This document shows, in pieces, positions 7,459 to 15,325 of a stretch of DNA of 41,742 bases. Under the pieces are notes generated by a model, which worked only from the letters and a program-made list of their open reading frames with translations, had not been told where the DNA came from and made no database searches. The first letter of the stretch is position 1. Every line of letters starts with the position of its first letter. The position numbers and the translations under genes are program-made. The stretch lies in assembly GCA_900755005.1 (NCBI GenBank), contig CAAEEX010000118.1, positions 1-41,742 on the forward strand, given 5' to 3'. This stretch comes from an uncultured Collinsella sp. (GTDB taxonomy: Bacteria; Actinomycetota; Coriobacteriia; Coriobacteriales; Coriobacteriaceae).

Positions 7459-8157
7459 ATGGCAGAAAACAAGGAAGAACAGCTCACCGACGAGGAGCTG
7501 GCACAGCTTCAGCTGGCAGAGGAGAACGAGAACGCCGTCGACCGTTTGGTTAAGGAGCTCGGCTGCCCCACGCGCCGCATCCGTCAGTTTGCCGCCCGCG
7601 TGCTGCACCTGCTTGCCGAGCGCGATCCGCAGCGCGTCGTGCCCTGCGTGCCCGCGCTGATCGAGGCACTCGACCGCCCCGAGGCTCAGACTCGCTGGGA
7701 GGCCCTCGATGCCCTGGCGGCGCTTGCCACCACCTGCCCCGAGCAACTGGGCGATGCCTTTGAGGGCGCCGAGACCGCGCTGTTCGACGAGATTTCCTCC
7801 ACGCTGCGCTATGCCGCCTTCCGCCTGCTGTGCGTGTGGGGCGCCACGAGCGTCGAGCGTTCGCGCGAGGCTTGGCCCATTCTGGACGAGGCCATCCAGT
7901 GCTACCACGGCGACCTCGAGTACCGCGACATGCTCGGCTGCCTGTACGAGTTTGGCCAGGGCGAGATCGACGCCGAGGTTGCCGAGAAGCTCGCACTGCG
8001 TCTTAAGTTCGACGCCGAGAACGGCAAGGGCAGCTATCTCAAGGCCCGTTCGAGCGAGATTTGCGAAATGCTTGTTAAACGTTTTGGCCTGGATCTCTCC
8101 AAAAAGAAGAAGCGTGCTAGCGTTAAAAAATCTGACGACGCCGAAGACGAGGAGTAA
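7459..8157 (+). CDS. HEAT-repeat-like protein of unknown function
   Basis: 232 residues. The middle (about 25-130) has repeated helical pairs of HEAT type, such as RRIRQFAARVLHLLAERDP, then VPALIEALDRPEAQTRWEAL, with typical Ala/Leu spacing. The N-terminal 25 residues are Glu-rich and the C-terminus is a run of Lys followed by acidic residues. HEAT repeats usually serve as protein-binding scaffolds; nothing in the context names a partner. It has AGAGGT before the ATG and lies 15 bp after the membrane protein gene. Confidence 0.75.
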   Translation: MAENKEEQLTDEELAQLQLAEENENAVDRLVKELGCPTRRIRQFAARVLHLLAERDPQRVVPCVPALIEALDRPEAQTRWEALDALAALATTCPEQLGDAFEGAETALFDEISSTLRYAAFRLLCVWGATSVERSREAWPILDEAIQCYHGDLEYRDMLGCLYEFGQGEIDAEVAEKLALRLKFDAENGKGSYLKARSSEICEMLVKRFGLDLSKKKKRASVKKSDDAEDEE

Positions 8158-8163
8158 CAGATT

Positions 8164-9249
8164 ATGGCGCACGATGTAGTCCTGATTCCCGGTGACGGTA
8201 TCGGTCCCGAGATCACGCAGGCCATGCGCCGCGTGGTCGAGGCCACCGGTGTCCAGATCAACTGGAACGTCCAGGAGGCCGGTGCCGGCGTCATGGACGA
8301 GTTTGGCACGCCGCTGCCCCAGCACGTGCTCGACGCGGTCGCCGAGACCAAGGTTGCCATCAAGGGCCCCATCACCACGCCAGTCGGTACGGGCTTCCGC
8401 AGCGTCAACGTGGCCCTGCGCAAGCACTTTGACCTGTACGCCTGCGTGCGACCCTGCCTGTCGCAGCCGGGCGACGGCTCGCGCTTCCGCGACGTCGACC
8501 TGGTCATCGTGCGTGAGAACACCGAGGACCTCTACGCCGGCATCGAGTTCGATGAGGGCGCTGCCGAGGTCGAGGAGCTCTCGCAGCTCGTCGAGCGCTC
8601 GGGCCAGAAGACCTTCGCCGCGGATTCCGCGATCTCAATCAAGCCCATCTCCATCGCCAAGAGCCGCCGTATTGTGGAGTACGCCTTTGATTACGCCCGC
8701 CGCTGCGGCCGCAAAAAGGTGACGGCCGTGCATAAGGCCAACATCATGAAGGCGACCGACGGCCTGTTCCTGCGCGTTGCGCGCGAGGTGGCCGCCAACT
8801 ATCCCGATATCGAGTTCAACGATAAGATTGTCGACGCCACCTGCATGGGCCTGGTCCAGAACCCCAACGACTTCGATGTCCTGGTGCTGCCCAACCTGTA
8901 CGGCGACATCGTGAGCGACCTGTGCGCTGGTCTGGTAGGTGGTTTGGGCATGGCCCCCGGCTCCAACATCGGTGCCGACTGCGCCATTTTCGAGGCAACG
9001 CACGGCTCCGCGCCCGATATCGCTGGCCAGGATATCGCCAACCCCACGGCCGAGATCCTCTCTGCTGCGATGATGCTCGATCACCTGGGCGAGAACGACG
9101 CGGCCAATCGCATTCGCGCCGCCGTTTCTGCCACGCTCGACGAGGGTGAGCAGGTTACCGGCGACGTTCGTCGTGCCCAGACCGGCTCCGTTGAGGGCGC
9201 TGTGGGCACGCAGGCCTTTGCCGATGCCGTTATCGCGCACCTGGCCTAA
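8164..9249 (+). CDS. NAD-type isocitrate/isopropylmalate dehydrogenase family enzyme
   Basis: 361 residues. It shows the family order IPGDGIGPE (near 8-16), RENTEDLYAG (phosphosubstrate loop), VHKANIMKATDG (catalytic Lys), LYGDIVSDLCAG (metal Asp) and ATHGSAPDIAGQDIANP (cofactor loop). The cofactor loop resembles NAD-dependent isocitrate dehydrogenases rather than the NADP form, so oxidative decarboxylation of isocitrate to 2-oxoglutarate is the likely reaction. Isopropylmalate or homoisocitrate dehydrogenase are alternatives. No leuC/leuD neighbours favour isocitrate. It is the last gene of the 5930-9249 run; GAGGAG overlaps the upstream stop. Confidence 0.88.
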   Translation: MAHDVVLIPGDGIGPEITQAMRRVVEATGVQINWNVQEAGAGVMDEFGTPLPQHVLDAVAETKVAIKGPITTPVGTGFRSVNVALRKHFDLYACVRPCLSQPGDGSRFRDVDLVIVRENTEDLYAGIEFDEGAAEVEELSQLVERSGQKTFAADSAISIKPISIAKSRRIVEYAFDYARRCGRKKVTAVHKANIMKATDGLFLRVAREVAANYPDIEFNDKIVDATCMGLVQNPNDFDVLVLPNLYGDIVSDLCAGLVGGLGMAPGSNIGADCAIFEATHGSAPDIAGQDIANPTAEILSAAMMLDHLGENDAANRIRAAVSATLDEGEQVTGDVRRAQTGSVEGAVGTQAFADAVIAHLA

Positions 9250-9308
9250 GGTATGCACACTGCAAACGCCTAAATAGTACTTAAGTGTTTGCGTATAACC
9301 TGAGAATC

Positions 9309-9340
9309 AATACGCCCGGCGCTCTGTCGGGCGTATTCTA
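9309..9340 (+). terminator. Probable terminator
   Basis: AATACGCCCG (9309-9318) pairs perfectly with CGGGCGTATT (9328-9337). Only a weak T-run (CTATT) follows, so termination may be partial or aided by the pairing A/T flanks. Confidence 0.55.
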
Positions 9341-9375
9341 TTGCGGACTATGTTTCCTAACAAGGAGTAACTGAT

Positions 9376-10458
9376 ATGGGTCTGATTCAAAAGAAGGACG
9401 AGAAGGACGAGATCGACGGCATCCAGATCATCGAGCGCGGCGAAGGCCCCGACGGTGACGAGGACGAGAAGATCGACCTGGTCGCCGGTACGTCTGCCGA
9501 GCACATTGCTGCCGGCACGACCGCCGAGGAGGAGGACGCCCGCCTGGAGGCTCAGATTGCCGCGGATGCCGCTGACGAGAACCTCATGCCCGAGGAGCAG
9601 GACGAGGACGACTCCGACGTGGACGACCGCGCATCCAAGCACAAGAAGACTATGATTGCCGCCTTCGTGGTTGCAGTTGTGATCGCTGCTGTGGTCGGCT
9701 TCTTTATCGGCAACGGTGGTTTTGGCGGCAAGGGCGTCGGCTCGGCGACCCTCACCGAGGACCAGCTCGATTCGACCGTGGCAAGCTACAGCTACAACGG
9801 CAAGAAGAGCGACATCACCGCGCGCGAGGCCATCGAGAGCCAGTACAGCCTCGACACCGTCAAGGATGGCGATGGCAACTACACCGCTCCCTCTGCCGAT
9901 GTCATTCTGTCCTACGTGCGCAACAAGATTCTGCTCGATGCTGCCGAGGACGAGGGCATCACCGTCTCTTCCAAGGAGATGAAGAAGTACGCCGAGGATT
10001 CCATCGGCACCTCCGACTACAAGACCATGGCTACGCAGTATGGTGTGTCCAAGGATCAGGCCAAGCAGATCGTCCGTCAGTCCGCGACGCTGCAGAAGCT
10101 CTACAAGAAGAAGGTCGGCGACAGCTCCGCAAGCATGCCGACCGCCCCGACCGAGCCTGCTGACGGCAACGAGGAGACCGCGAGCAAGGACTACGCCGAT
10201 TACATCATCAAACTTGCAGGCGACGAGTGGGATAGCGAAAAGGGCACCTGGAAGGACGCCGATAGCACCTACGCTAAGGCCTTCGCTGACGATGCCTTTA
10301 CGGCCGATAGCGCTACCTATAAGCAGGCCATGACCGCCTATTACACCGCCTATCAGCAGTATTCCTCGCAGGCTTCGAGCGCCAGCTCCAAGTGGACCGA
10401 GTACGCCAACGGCCTCTACGCCAAGGCCAATATCAGCATCTACGGCCTGTTTGCGTAA
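9376..10458 (+). CDS. Membrane-anchored SurA-N-like (peptidyl-prolyl isomerase-type) protein
   Basis: 360 residues. The first 88 are highly acidic and would be cytoplasmic. A single membrane segment follows at about 91-112 (AAFVVAVVIAAVVGFFIG). The outside part begins with a region like the SurA/PrsA N-terminal chaperone domain (about 125-245: SYVRNKILLDAAEDEGI, then VSKDQAKQIVRQSATLQ). No parvulin catalytic domain is apparent, so a chaperone or holdase role is more likely than isomerase activity. AAGGAG precedes the ATG; a strong terminator follows. Confidence 0.7.
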   Translation: MGLIQKKDEKDEIDGIQIIERGEGPDGDEDEKIDLVAGTSAEHIAAGTTAEEEDARLEAQIAADAADENLMPEEQDEDDSDVDDRASKHKKTMIAAFVVAVVIAAVVGFFIGNGGFGGKGVGSATLTEDQLDSTVASYSYNGKKSDITAREAIESQYSLDTVKDGDGNYTAPSADVILSYVRNKILLDAAEDEGITVSSKEMKKYAEDSIGTSDYKTMATQYGVSKDQAKQIVRQSATLQKLYKKKVGDSSASMPTAPTEPADGNEETASKDYADYIIKLAGDEWDSEKGTWKDADSTYAKAFADDAFTADSATYKQAMTAYYTAYQQYSSQASSASSKWTEYANGLYAKANISIYGLFA

Positions 10459-10500
10459 GATTTGCCTGCACTACTGCGCGCTAACCGATCACCTGATTAA

Positions 10501-10538
10501 GCCCGCTAGAACGGACAACGTTCTAGCGGGCTTTTTTT
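10501..10538 (+). terminator. Intrinsic terminator
   Basis: GCCCGCTAGAAC (10501-10512) pairs perfectly with GTTCTAGCGGGC (10520-10531), followed by seven T. Confidence 0.95.
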
Positions 10539-10617
10539 GTTACCGAAACCACTGGGGTAGGCCTCGTGATCGCGCAAGCGCTCCATCGGGTTCCCCTAAT
10601 TCATCAGGGAAAACAAC

Positions 10618-10665
10618 TGCAAACGATTGCAAGTAACCGGTGAACGGTCGAAAACTACCGTTCAC
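10618..10665. promoter_or_regulatory. LytTR-like direct repeat (site 1), cre-like dyad and inverted arm
   Basis: On the minus strand ACCGTTCAC (10648-10640) and ATCGTTTGC (10627-10619) lie 21 bp apart. A further ACCGTTCAC on the plus strand (10657-10665) makes an 11-bp perfect inverted repeat with 10638-10648. TGCAAACGATTGCA (10618-10631) also resembles a LacI/CcpA-class operator. The site lies about 430 bp upstream of the PTS operon start. Confidence 0.5.
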
Positions 10666-10817
10666 CGATAATATCGAAACTGGTTCTAACTGGTATTAAG
10701 TCAAAAAGACCAATTCACAAATCTTCACAATGACCTGCATTTTTTCTTTACGCTATTTTTAGCCGCCCTGCGTTGTTTAGACACAGGAAAAGTTCCGATC
10801 TTTTGCCAAAGCATTTC

Positions 10818-10828
10818 GAAACGGTTTC
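10818..10828. promoter_or_regulatory. GAAACGGTTTC dyad, LacI-type operator candidate
   Basis: An 11-bp dyad GAAAC-G-GTTTC within an A/T-rich flank. The form fits a LacI-family operator with a central base. No regulator is assigned. Confidence 0.35.
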
Positions 10829-10857
10829 AAAACCGCAGGTAGAAGTGTTAACGAGCG

Positions 10858-10887
10858 GTAAACGGTCGATTTTTTACCGTGAGCGGT
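10858..10887 (-). promoter_or_regulatory. LytTR-like direct repeat (site 2)
   Basis: On the minus strand ACCGCTCAC (10887-10879) and ACCGTTTAC (10866-10858) are separated by 12 bases, so the start-to-start spacing is 21 bp. It lies about 50 bp upstream of the possible extended -10 at 10936-10944 (TGATATAGT), a location suited to an activator. Confidence 0.55.
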
Positions 10888-10960
10888 GCAAAAACGTTTT
10901 ACTGTATGAATCAACGAAAGCGACCTCTTCTGTGGTGATATAGTGACAACAACACGTCAC

Positions 10961-10992
10961 ATGGTTACTACCAGTTGAGAGACCACTGGTCT
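10961..10992. promoter_or_regulatory. Two NagR/DasR-type operators before the amino-sugar PTS operon
   Basis: TGGTTACTACCAG (10962-10974) is a TGGT-N5-ACCA-type dyad also present before agaS. A second, AGACCACTGGTCT (10980-10992), is a perfect dyad with a single central base. DasR/NagR regulators are known to bind TGGTCTAGACCA-like sites, so these suit the GntR-family protein at 14480. They sit just downstream of the possible -10 box, a location typical of repression. Confidence 0.6.
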
Positions 10993-11090
10993 TAACAGAA
11001 CGCTTTCCAAGAAGCTTTAAGGGCGAACGCCCGCTGGCTTCCGAAAAACATCGGACTCGTATTGAACATACCTTCGGAAGGGAAATTTGA

Positions 11091-11534
11091 ATGGTTGGCT
11101 TTATTCTTACCGGTCATGGACAGTTCGCACCCGGCCTTGCAAGCGCTATCGCTATGGTCGCTGGTGACCAGCCCGCTTTTACCGTCGTTCCTTTCGAGGG
11201 CGACCAGGCTGCTTCCTACGGTGAGGATCTCCGCGCCGCTATTACCGCCATGCGCGAGGAGTGCGATGGCGTGCTCGTCTTTACCGACCTGCTCGGTGGC
11301 ACCCCGTTCAACCAGTCGATGATGATTGCCCAGGATGTAGACAACGTCGAGGTCCTGACCGGCACCAACCTTCCCATGGTTATTGAGCTTCTGTTCCTCC
11401 GCGGCAATGCCACGCTCGCTGAGCTTGGCGAGCAGGCCGTGACCGTTGGCCAGACGGGCATCACCGCCCAGACGGTCGCATCCGTTGCCGGCTCCGAGGA
11501 AGAGGATATTTTCGGCGACGAGGACGGCATCTAA
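11091..11534 (+). CDS. PTS mannose/N-acetylgalactosamine-family EIIA
   Basis: 147 residues, the size of a free-standing ManX/AgaF-type IIA domain. The phosphorylated histidine is His9 in ILTGHGQFAPG. The FTDLLGGTPFNQ motif is the family signature near residue 65. It passes phosphate from HPr to the IIB protein at 11852. First gene of the operon IIA-yajC-IIB-IIC-IID; GGAAGGG precedes the ATG by 9 bases. The substrate is probably GalNAc or galactosamine, judged from agaS and nagA nearby; GlcNAc or mannose cannot be excluded. Confidence 0.93.
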   Translation: MVGFILTGHGQFAPGLASAIAMVAGDQPAFTVVPFEGDQAASYGEDLRAAITAMREECDGVLVFTDLLGGTPFNQSMMIAQDVDNVEVLTGTNLPMVIELLFLRGNATLAELGEQAVTVGQTGITAQTVASVAGSEEEDIFGDEDGI

Positions 11535-11815
11535 TGGCCGATTTCGGAGCCAACGTCCTGAGCTCCTCGGTCGCCCTTTTAGGCCTGCTTGTCATCATGG
11601 GCTTGATTTACACCATCTGGTCGCAAATCAACATGAAGAAGAAGCAGAAGTACTTCAAGGAGCTGCACACCGAGCTCAAGCCGGGTCAGGAGGTTCTTTT
11701 CGCCGGCGGTATCTACGGAACCGTCAAAGGCATCGAAGGCGAAAAGGTCCAAATCAAAGTCCGATCCGGTGCCGTCGTAGATGTTTCGCGTTACGCGATT
11801 CAGGAGATCAAGTAA
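11534..11815 (+). CDS. yajC: YajC-like small membrane protein inside the PTS operon
   Basis: 93 residues: one membrane segment (about 10-30, VALLGLLVIMGLIYTIW), a basic stretch MKKKQKYFKELHTEL, then a small beta-rich domain (GQEVLFAGGIYGTVKGI) as in YajC, the accessory subunit of SecDF. The start overlaps the IIA stop (TAATG), so translation is coupled. From memory, YajC-like genes also occur in streptococcal mannose-family PTS operons, which suggests a role tied to the permease rather than general secretion; that role is inference. Confidence 0.88.
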   Translation: MADFGANVLSSSVALLGLLVIMGLIYTIWSQINMKKKQKYFKELHTELKPGQEVLFAGGIYGTVKGIEGEKVQIKVRSGAVVDVSRYAIQEIK

Positions 11816-11851
11816 CTGTCGTCAGCAATCAACGAAAGGAAGCTGATCAAC

Positions 11852-12334
11852 ATGGCAGAACCCAACATTCTTCTTACCCGCATCGATAACCGACTGGTTC
11901 ATGGTCAGGTTGCCACCCAGTGGAACTCCACCCTGGGCTCCAACCTCATCCTCGTCGCCAATGACGACGTGTCGACTAACACCATGCGCCAGAACCTCAT
12001 GAAGATGGCCGCTCCCACCGGCGTCGCTACGCGTTTCTTCTCCCTGCAGAAGACCATCGACGTCATTGGTAAGGCGAGCCCGCGCCAGAAGATCTTCATC
12101 GTGGCCGAAACACCGGAAGACGTGCTTACGCTCGTCAAGGGCGGTGTGCCTATAAAGAAGGTAAACATCGGCAACATGCACATGTCGGAAGGAAAGCGCC
12201 AAGTCGCCACCTCCGTCGCAGTTAACGACGAGGATGTCGCTGCGTTTAAAGAGCTGCAGGAATTGGGGGTGGAGTTGGAGATCAGGCGCGTTCCGAGCAC
12301 GCCTGTTGAGGACACGAGCAAGCTCTTCTCGTAA
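11852..12334 (+). CDS. PTS mannose/sorbose-family EIIB
   Basis: 160 residues. The N-terminus ILLTRIDNRLVHGQV holds the phosphorylated His17. Other family signs are the VANDDVSTN strand end and the conserved KGGVPIKKVNIGNMH loop. It receives phosphate from the IIA at 11091 and passes it to the sugar bound by IIC/IID. AAAGGAAG lies upstream of the ATG. Compare the lone paralogue at 22307, which has Tyr in place of this His. Confidence 0.95.
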   Translation: MAEPNILLTRIDNRLVHGQVATQWNSTLGSNLILVANDDVSTNTMRQNLMKMAAPTGVATRFFSLQKTIDVIGKASPRQKIFIVAETPEDVLTLVKGGVPIKKVNIGNMHMSEGKRQVATSVAVNDEDVAAFKELQELGVELEIRRVPSTPVEDTSKLFS

Positions 12335-12349
12335 TCCTCGTATCCACGT

Positions 12350-12371
12350 TGTCAGGAATGAAACCCTGACA
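12350..12371 (+). promoter_or_regulatory. Intercistronic stem-loop between IIB and IIC
   Basis: TGTCAGG (12350-12356) pairs with CCTGACA (12365-12371) around an 8-base loop. No T-run follows. It may protect the upstream message or set the ratio of soluble to membrane subunits. Confidence 0.4.
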
Positions 12372-12421
12372 TTCTGTACGTGAATCCAAGTGCGTACATA
12401 CATTTTGAAAGGAGGAGCAAG

Positions 12422-13222
12422 ATGGAATACTCGATCATCCAGGTCGCTCTGGTCTTCGTCGTCACGTTCATCGCGGCAATCGACCAGTTCAACTTCCTCG
12501 AGTCTCTCTATCAGCCCATCGTCACCGGCGCCGTCATCGGTCTTATCCTTGGCGACCTCAACACCGGTCTTCTCGTGGGTGGTACTTATCAGCTCATGAC
12601 GATCGGCAACATGCCGATCGGAGGCGCTCAGCCGCCTAACGCCGTTATCGGCGGCATCATGGCAGCCATTCTCGCAATCGCCACGGGCCTCGAGCCCAAC
12701 GCGGCTGTCGGCCTTGCCATTCCGTTCGCCCTGCTCGGTCAGCTCGGCGTCACCCTGGTCTTCACGCTTATGTCGCCGCTCATGTCCTCCGCGGACAACA
12801 TGGCTCACAACGCTGACACCAAGGGTATCGAGCGTCTGAACTACTTCGCCATGGCTCTGCTCGGCCTGATCTTCGCTGTCGTCGTCACCCTGTTCTTCAT
12901 CGCTGGCGCTACCATCGGTCAGACCATCGCTTCCGCCATCCCGACTTGGCTGCAGACCGGTCTCTCCGCTGCAGGCGGCATGATGCGCTTCGTCGGCTTC
13001 GCCGTCCTGCTCAAGGTTATGATGAACCGCGACATGTGGGGCTTCTTCCTCATGGGCTTTGGCCTCGCGCTCATCACCGTTGCCAACGATTCGCTGGCAA
13101 CCCCTGCTCTGCTCATCCTCGCTCTCATCGGCTTCGGCATCGCTTTCTGGGACTTCCAGCAGCAGACCGAGCTGAAGGGTGCAGCTGTTTCTGACGGAGG
13201 TGACTTCGAAGATGGCATCTAA
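12422..13222 (+). CDS. PTS mannose/sorbose-family EIIC
   Basis: 266 residues and strongly hydrophobic, as expected for the IIC translocation subunit. The N-terminal region ends in AAIDQFNFLESLYQPIVTG, followed by the family motif LVGGTYQLMTIGNMPIGGA. The strong Shine-Dalgarno AAAGGAGGAG (12408-12416) fixes the ATG at 12422; an upstream ATG is not needed. It overlaps the IID gene by 11 bases, which fits the known obligate IIC-IID complex. Confidence 0.94.
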   Translation: MEYSIIQVALVFVVTFIAAIDQFNFLESLYQPIVTGAVIGLILGDLNTGLLVGGTYQLMTIGNMPIGGAQPPNAVIGGIMAAILAIATGLEPNAAVGLAIPFALLGQLGVTLVFTLMSPLMSSADNMAHNADTKGIERLNYFAMALLGLIFAVVVTLFFIAGATIGQTIASAIPTWLQTGLSAAGGMMRFVGFAVLLKVMMNRDMWGFFLMGFGLALITVANDSLATPALLILALIGFGIAFWDFQQQTELKGAAVSDGGDFEDGI

Positions 13223-14294
13223 TGAGTATGTGATCCCGGAGCACTACGAGGATCTCACTCCTGCTCCGCAGCTCGACCAGAAGACCCTCAACAAGATGGC
13301 TTGGCGCTCCTGCTTCCTGCAGGCATCGTTTAACTACGAGCGCATGCAGGCCGCTGGCTGGCTTTACTCCATCATCCCCGGTCTGGAGAAGATCCACACC
13401 AACAAGAACGACCTCGCGGCTTCCATGAGCCACAACCTGGAGTTCTTCAACACCCACCCGTTCCTCGTCACCTTTGTTATGGGTATCGTGCTTTCGCTCG
13501 AGCAGAACAAGGTTGACATCCCCACGATCCGCGCCGTCCGCGTCGCCGCAATGGGCCCGCTCGGTGGTATCGGTGACGCCCTGTTCTGGCTGACGCTCGT
13601 GCCTATCACGGCCGGCATCACCTCCAACATGGCCATCAACGGCAACGCCGCCGCGCCGATCATCTTCCTGGTGATCTTCAACGCCGTCCAGTTCGCTCTG
13701 CGCTTCTGGCTCATGAACTGGTCCTACAAGCTTGGCACCAGCGCTATTGATGCTCTGACCGCCAACATGCAGGCCTTCACGCGTGCCGCTTCCATCATGG
13801 GCGTCTTCGTCGTCGGTTGCCTGGTCGTCACCATGGGTGGCACCCAGATCAACCTCCAGATCCCCAATGGCACCACCCGTGGCCTCTCCGCCAATACCGT
13901 GATTGTCTCCGAGAAGGAGGCCAAGAACTTCACCGGTATGGAGGGCATCGATACCGAGACCGCTGAGGCCGGTACCATCGCCATGACCGATAAGGACGGC
14001 AACGCCCTTACCGCTTCCGATGCCGACGGCAACCCTGTCGAGTGCGGCGTCACCGATCTGGGTAACGGCATGGAGTCCGTGACCTACGGCACCGTCACCG
14101 AGGATCCGGTCAACTTCTCTGTTGCCGACACCCTCAACACCATCGTCCCGAAGCTCGTCCCGCTTATGCTTACGCTGCTGCTTTACTACATGTTCGCTAA
14201 GCACAGCTGGACCCCGACCAAGGGCATTCTCCTGCTCTTCGTCCTTGGCATCCTGGGCGCTGGCCCGCTTGGTCTCTGGCCGAGCATCTGGTAA
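13212..14294 (+). CDS. PTS mannose/sorbose-family EIID with an enlarged loop
   Basis: 360 residues against about 275-305 for most ManZ/AgaE-type IID proteins. The family signs are present: the KMAWRSCFLQASFNYERMQ start, RAVRVAAMGPLGGIGDALFW and a C-terminal hydrophobic hairpin. The extra length lies at about 220-310, a polar Asp/Thr/Gly-rich stretch (NGTTRGLSANTV to YGTVTEDPVNF) that should be outside the membrane. GGAGGTGA inside the end of the IIC gene is the ribosome binding site. It is followed by the operon terminator. Confidence 0.93.
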   Translation: MASNEYVIPEHYEDLTPAPQLDQKTLNKMAWRSCFLQASFNYERMQAAGWLYSIIPGLEKIHTNKNDLAASMSHNLEFFNTHPFLVTFVMGIVLSLEQNKVDIPTIRAVRVAAMGPLGGIGDALFWLTLVPITAGITSNMAINGNAAAPIIFLVIFNAVQFALRFWLMNWSYKLGTSAIDALTANMQAFTRAASIMGVFVVGCLVVTMGGTQINLQIPNGTTRGLSANTVIVSEKEAKNFTGMEGIDTETAEAGTIAMTDKDGNALTASDADGNPVECGVTDLGNGMESVTYGTVTEDPVNFSVADTLNTIVPKLVPLMLTLLLYYMFAKHSWTPTKGILLLFVLGILGAGPLGLWPSIW

Positions 14295-14360
14295 GGCTCT
14301 AGCTTGAGGGGTGTGTCCCTACGCGGCTCACACCCCGACCCCTTAAGCCATGTGTATGTT

Positions 14361-14399
14361 AAAAGCCGCGTGCTCGAAAGAGCGCGCGGCTTTTGTTTT
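14361..14399 (+). terminator. Terminator of the amino-sugar PTS operon
   Basis: AAAAGCCGCGTGCTC pairs with GAGCGCGCGGCTTTT around a GAAA-type loop, then GTTTT. The symmetric A/T flanks could also work on the other strand. Confidence 0.9.
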
Positions 14400-14479
14400 C
14401 TTAATGATTCGGGTGTGGCAGACAGATAATGCATAACACCCTAGGTAGTTAGCCGAATTCGAGCAAAAGGGAGGATAGG

Positions 14480-15211
14480 ATGGCGATCGGAGCGCGTAAG
14501 CAACCGCTGTACGATCAGCTGGTCGATATTCTGACCGAAAAGATTGACCATGAATATCGCGCCGGTGACATGATTCCTTCCGAGCGCGAACTTTCGGAGC
14601 GCTATGGTCTCTCGCGCACTACGGTACGCCTGGCTCTGCAGGAACTGGAGCGTTTAGGATTGGTGGTTCGGCAGCACGGTCGCGGTACCTTTGTGACCGA
14701 CCGTTCGGCAAAGGCAACCAATCTTATGCAGTCCTACAGCTTTACCGAGCAGATGCGCGCGATGGGTCGCGACCCCGAGACCACGATTCTCGAGTTTTGC
14801 GAGATGGAGGCCGATAAGAATCTGGCCGAGCATATGGGATTGCGTATCGGCGATCGCATTTTTAAGCTCAAGCGCCTTCGTTCTGCCGACAACATGCCCA
14901 TGATGGTCGAACGCAGCTATCTACCGGTTCGTCAATTTCTGTCCCTAAAGCGACCGCTACTGGAGCGTAAGCCGCTTTACGATGTGATTGAGCAAGACTT
15001 TCAGCAAAAGATACGCGTGGCCGAAGAGGAGTTCTATGCGAGCATAGCCCGTCCCACCGACGCCCACCTTTTGGGAATTGTCGAGGGCTCGCCTGTGCTC
15101 GATTTGGTCAGGACTACGTATAACGAGTCAAACGAGGTTGTGGAGTATACACTCTCGGTTGCTCGTGCCGATCAGTTTAAATACAAGGTTTACCACCAGC
15201 GTAGCGACTAG
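14480..15211 (+). CDS. GntR/HutC-family regulator (NagR/DasR type)
   Basis: 243 residues. The N-terminal winged helix (about 10-75) has the GntR pattern YDQLVDILTEKI, IPSERELSERYGLSRTTVRLAL and HGRGTFVT. The C-terminal UTRA domain (about 95-235) binds a phosphorylated sugar in this family; NagR/DasR/AgaR-type members sense amino-sugar phosphates. It sits between the PTS operon and agaS, and both have a TGGTTACTACCAG dyad upstream, so it probably represses both. GGAGG precedes the ATG. The exact effector is not determined. Confidence 0.9.
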   Translation: MAIGARKQPLYDQLVDILTEKIDHEYRAGDMIPSERELSERYGLSRTTVRLALQELERLGLVVRQHGRGTFVTDRSAKATNLMQSYSFTEQMRAMGRDPETTILEFCEMEADKNLAEHMGLRIGDRIFKLKRLRSADNMPMMVERSYLPVRQFLSLKRPLLERKPLYDVIEQDFQQKIRVAEEEFYASIARPTDAHLLGIVEGSPVLDLVRTTYNESNEVVEYTLSVARADQFKYKVYHQRSD

Positions 15212-15249
15212 TGTTCGCATCGTTTCCATATGATGATTCTTTGCATTTA

Positions 15250-15286
15250 ACTGGTTACTACCAGATAACCAACTGAAGTGTATAAT
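15250..15286 (+). promoter_or_regulatory. agaS promoter with NagR-type operator
   Basis: TATAAT (15281-15286) is a perfect -10 box, 39 bases before the agaS start. The operator-like dyad ACTGGTTACTACCAG (15250-15264) covers the -35 position and shares the 13-base core TGGTTACTACCAG with the PTS operon site. Overlap with the -35 region implies repression. Confidence 0.7.
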
Positions 15287-15325
15287 TGCACGTCAGAGGA
15301 TTACTTCTAGAGAGAGGTATTAGAA

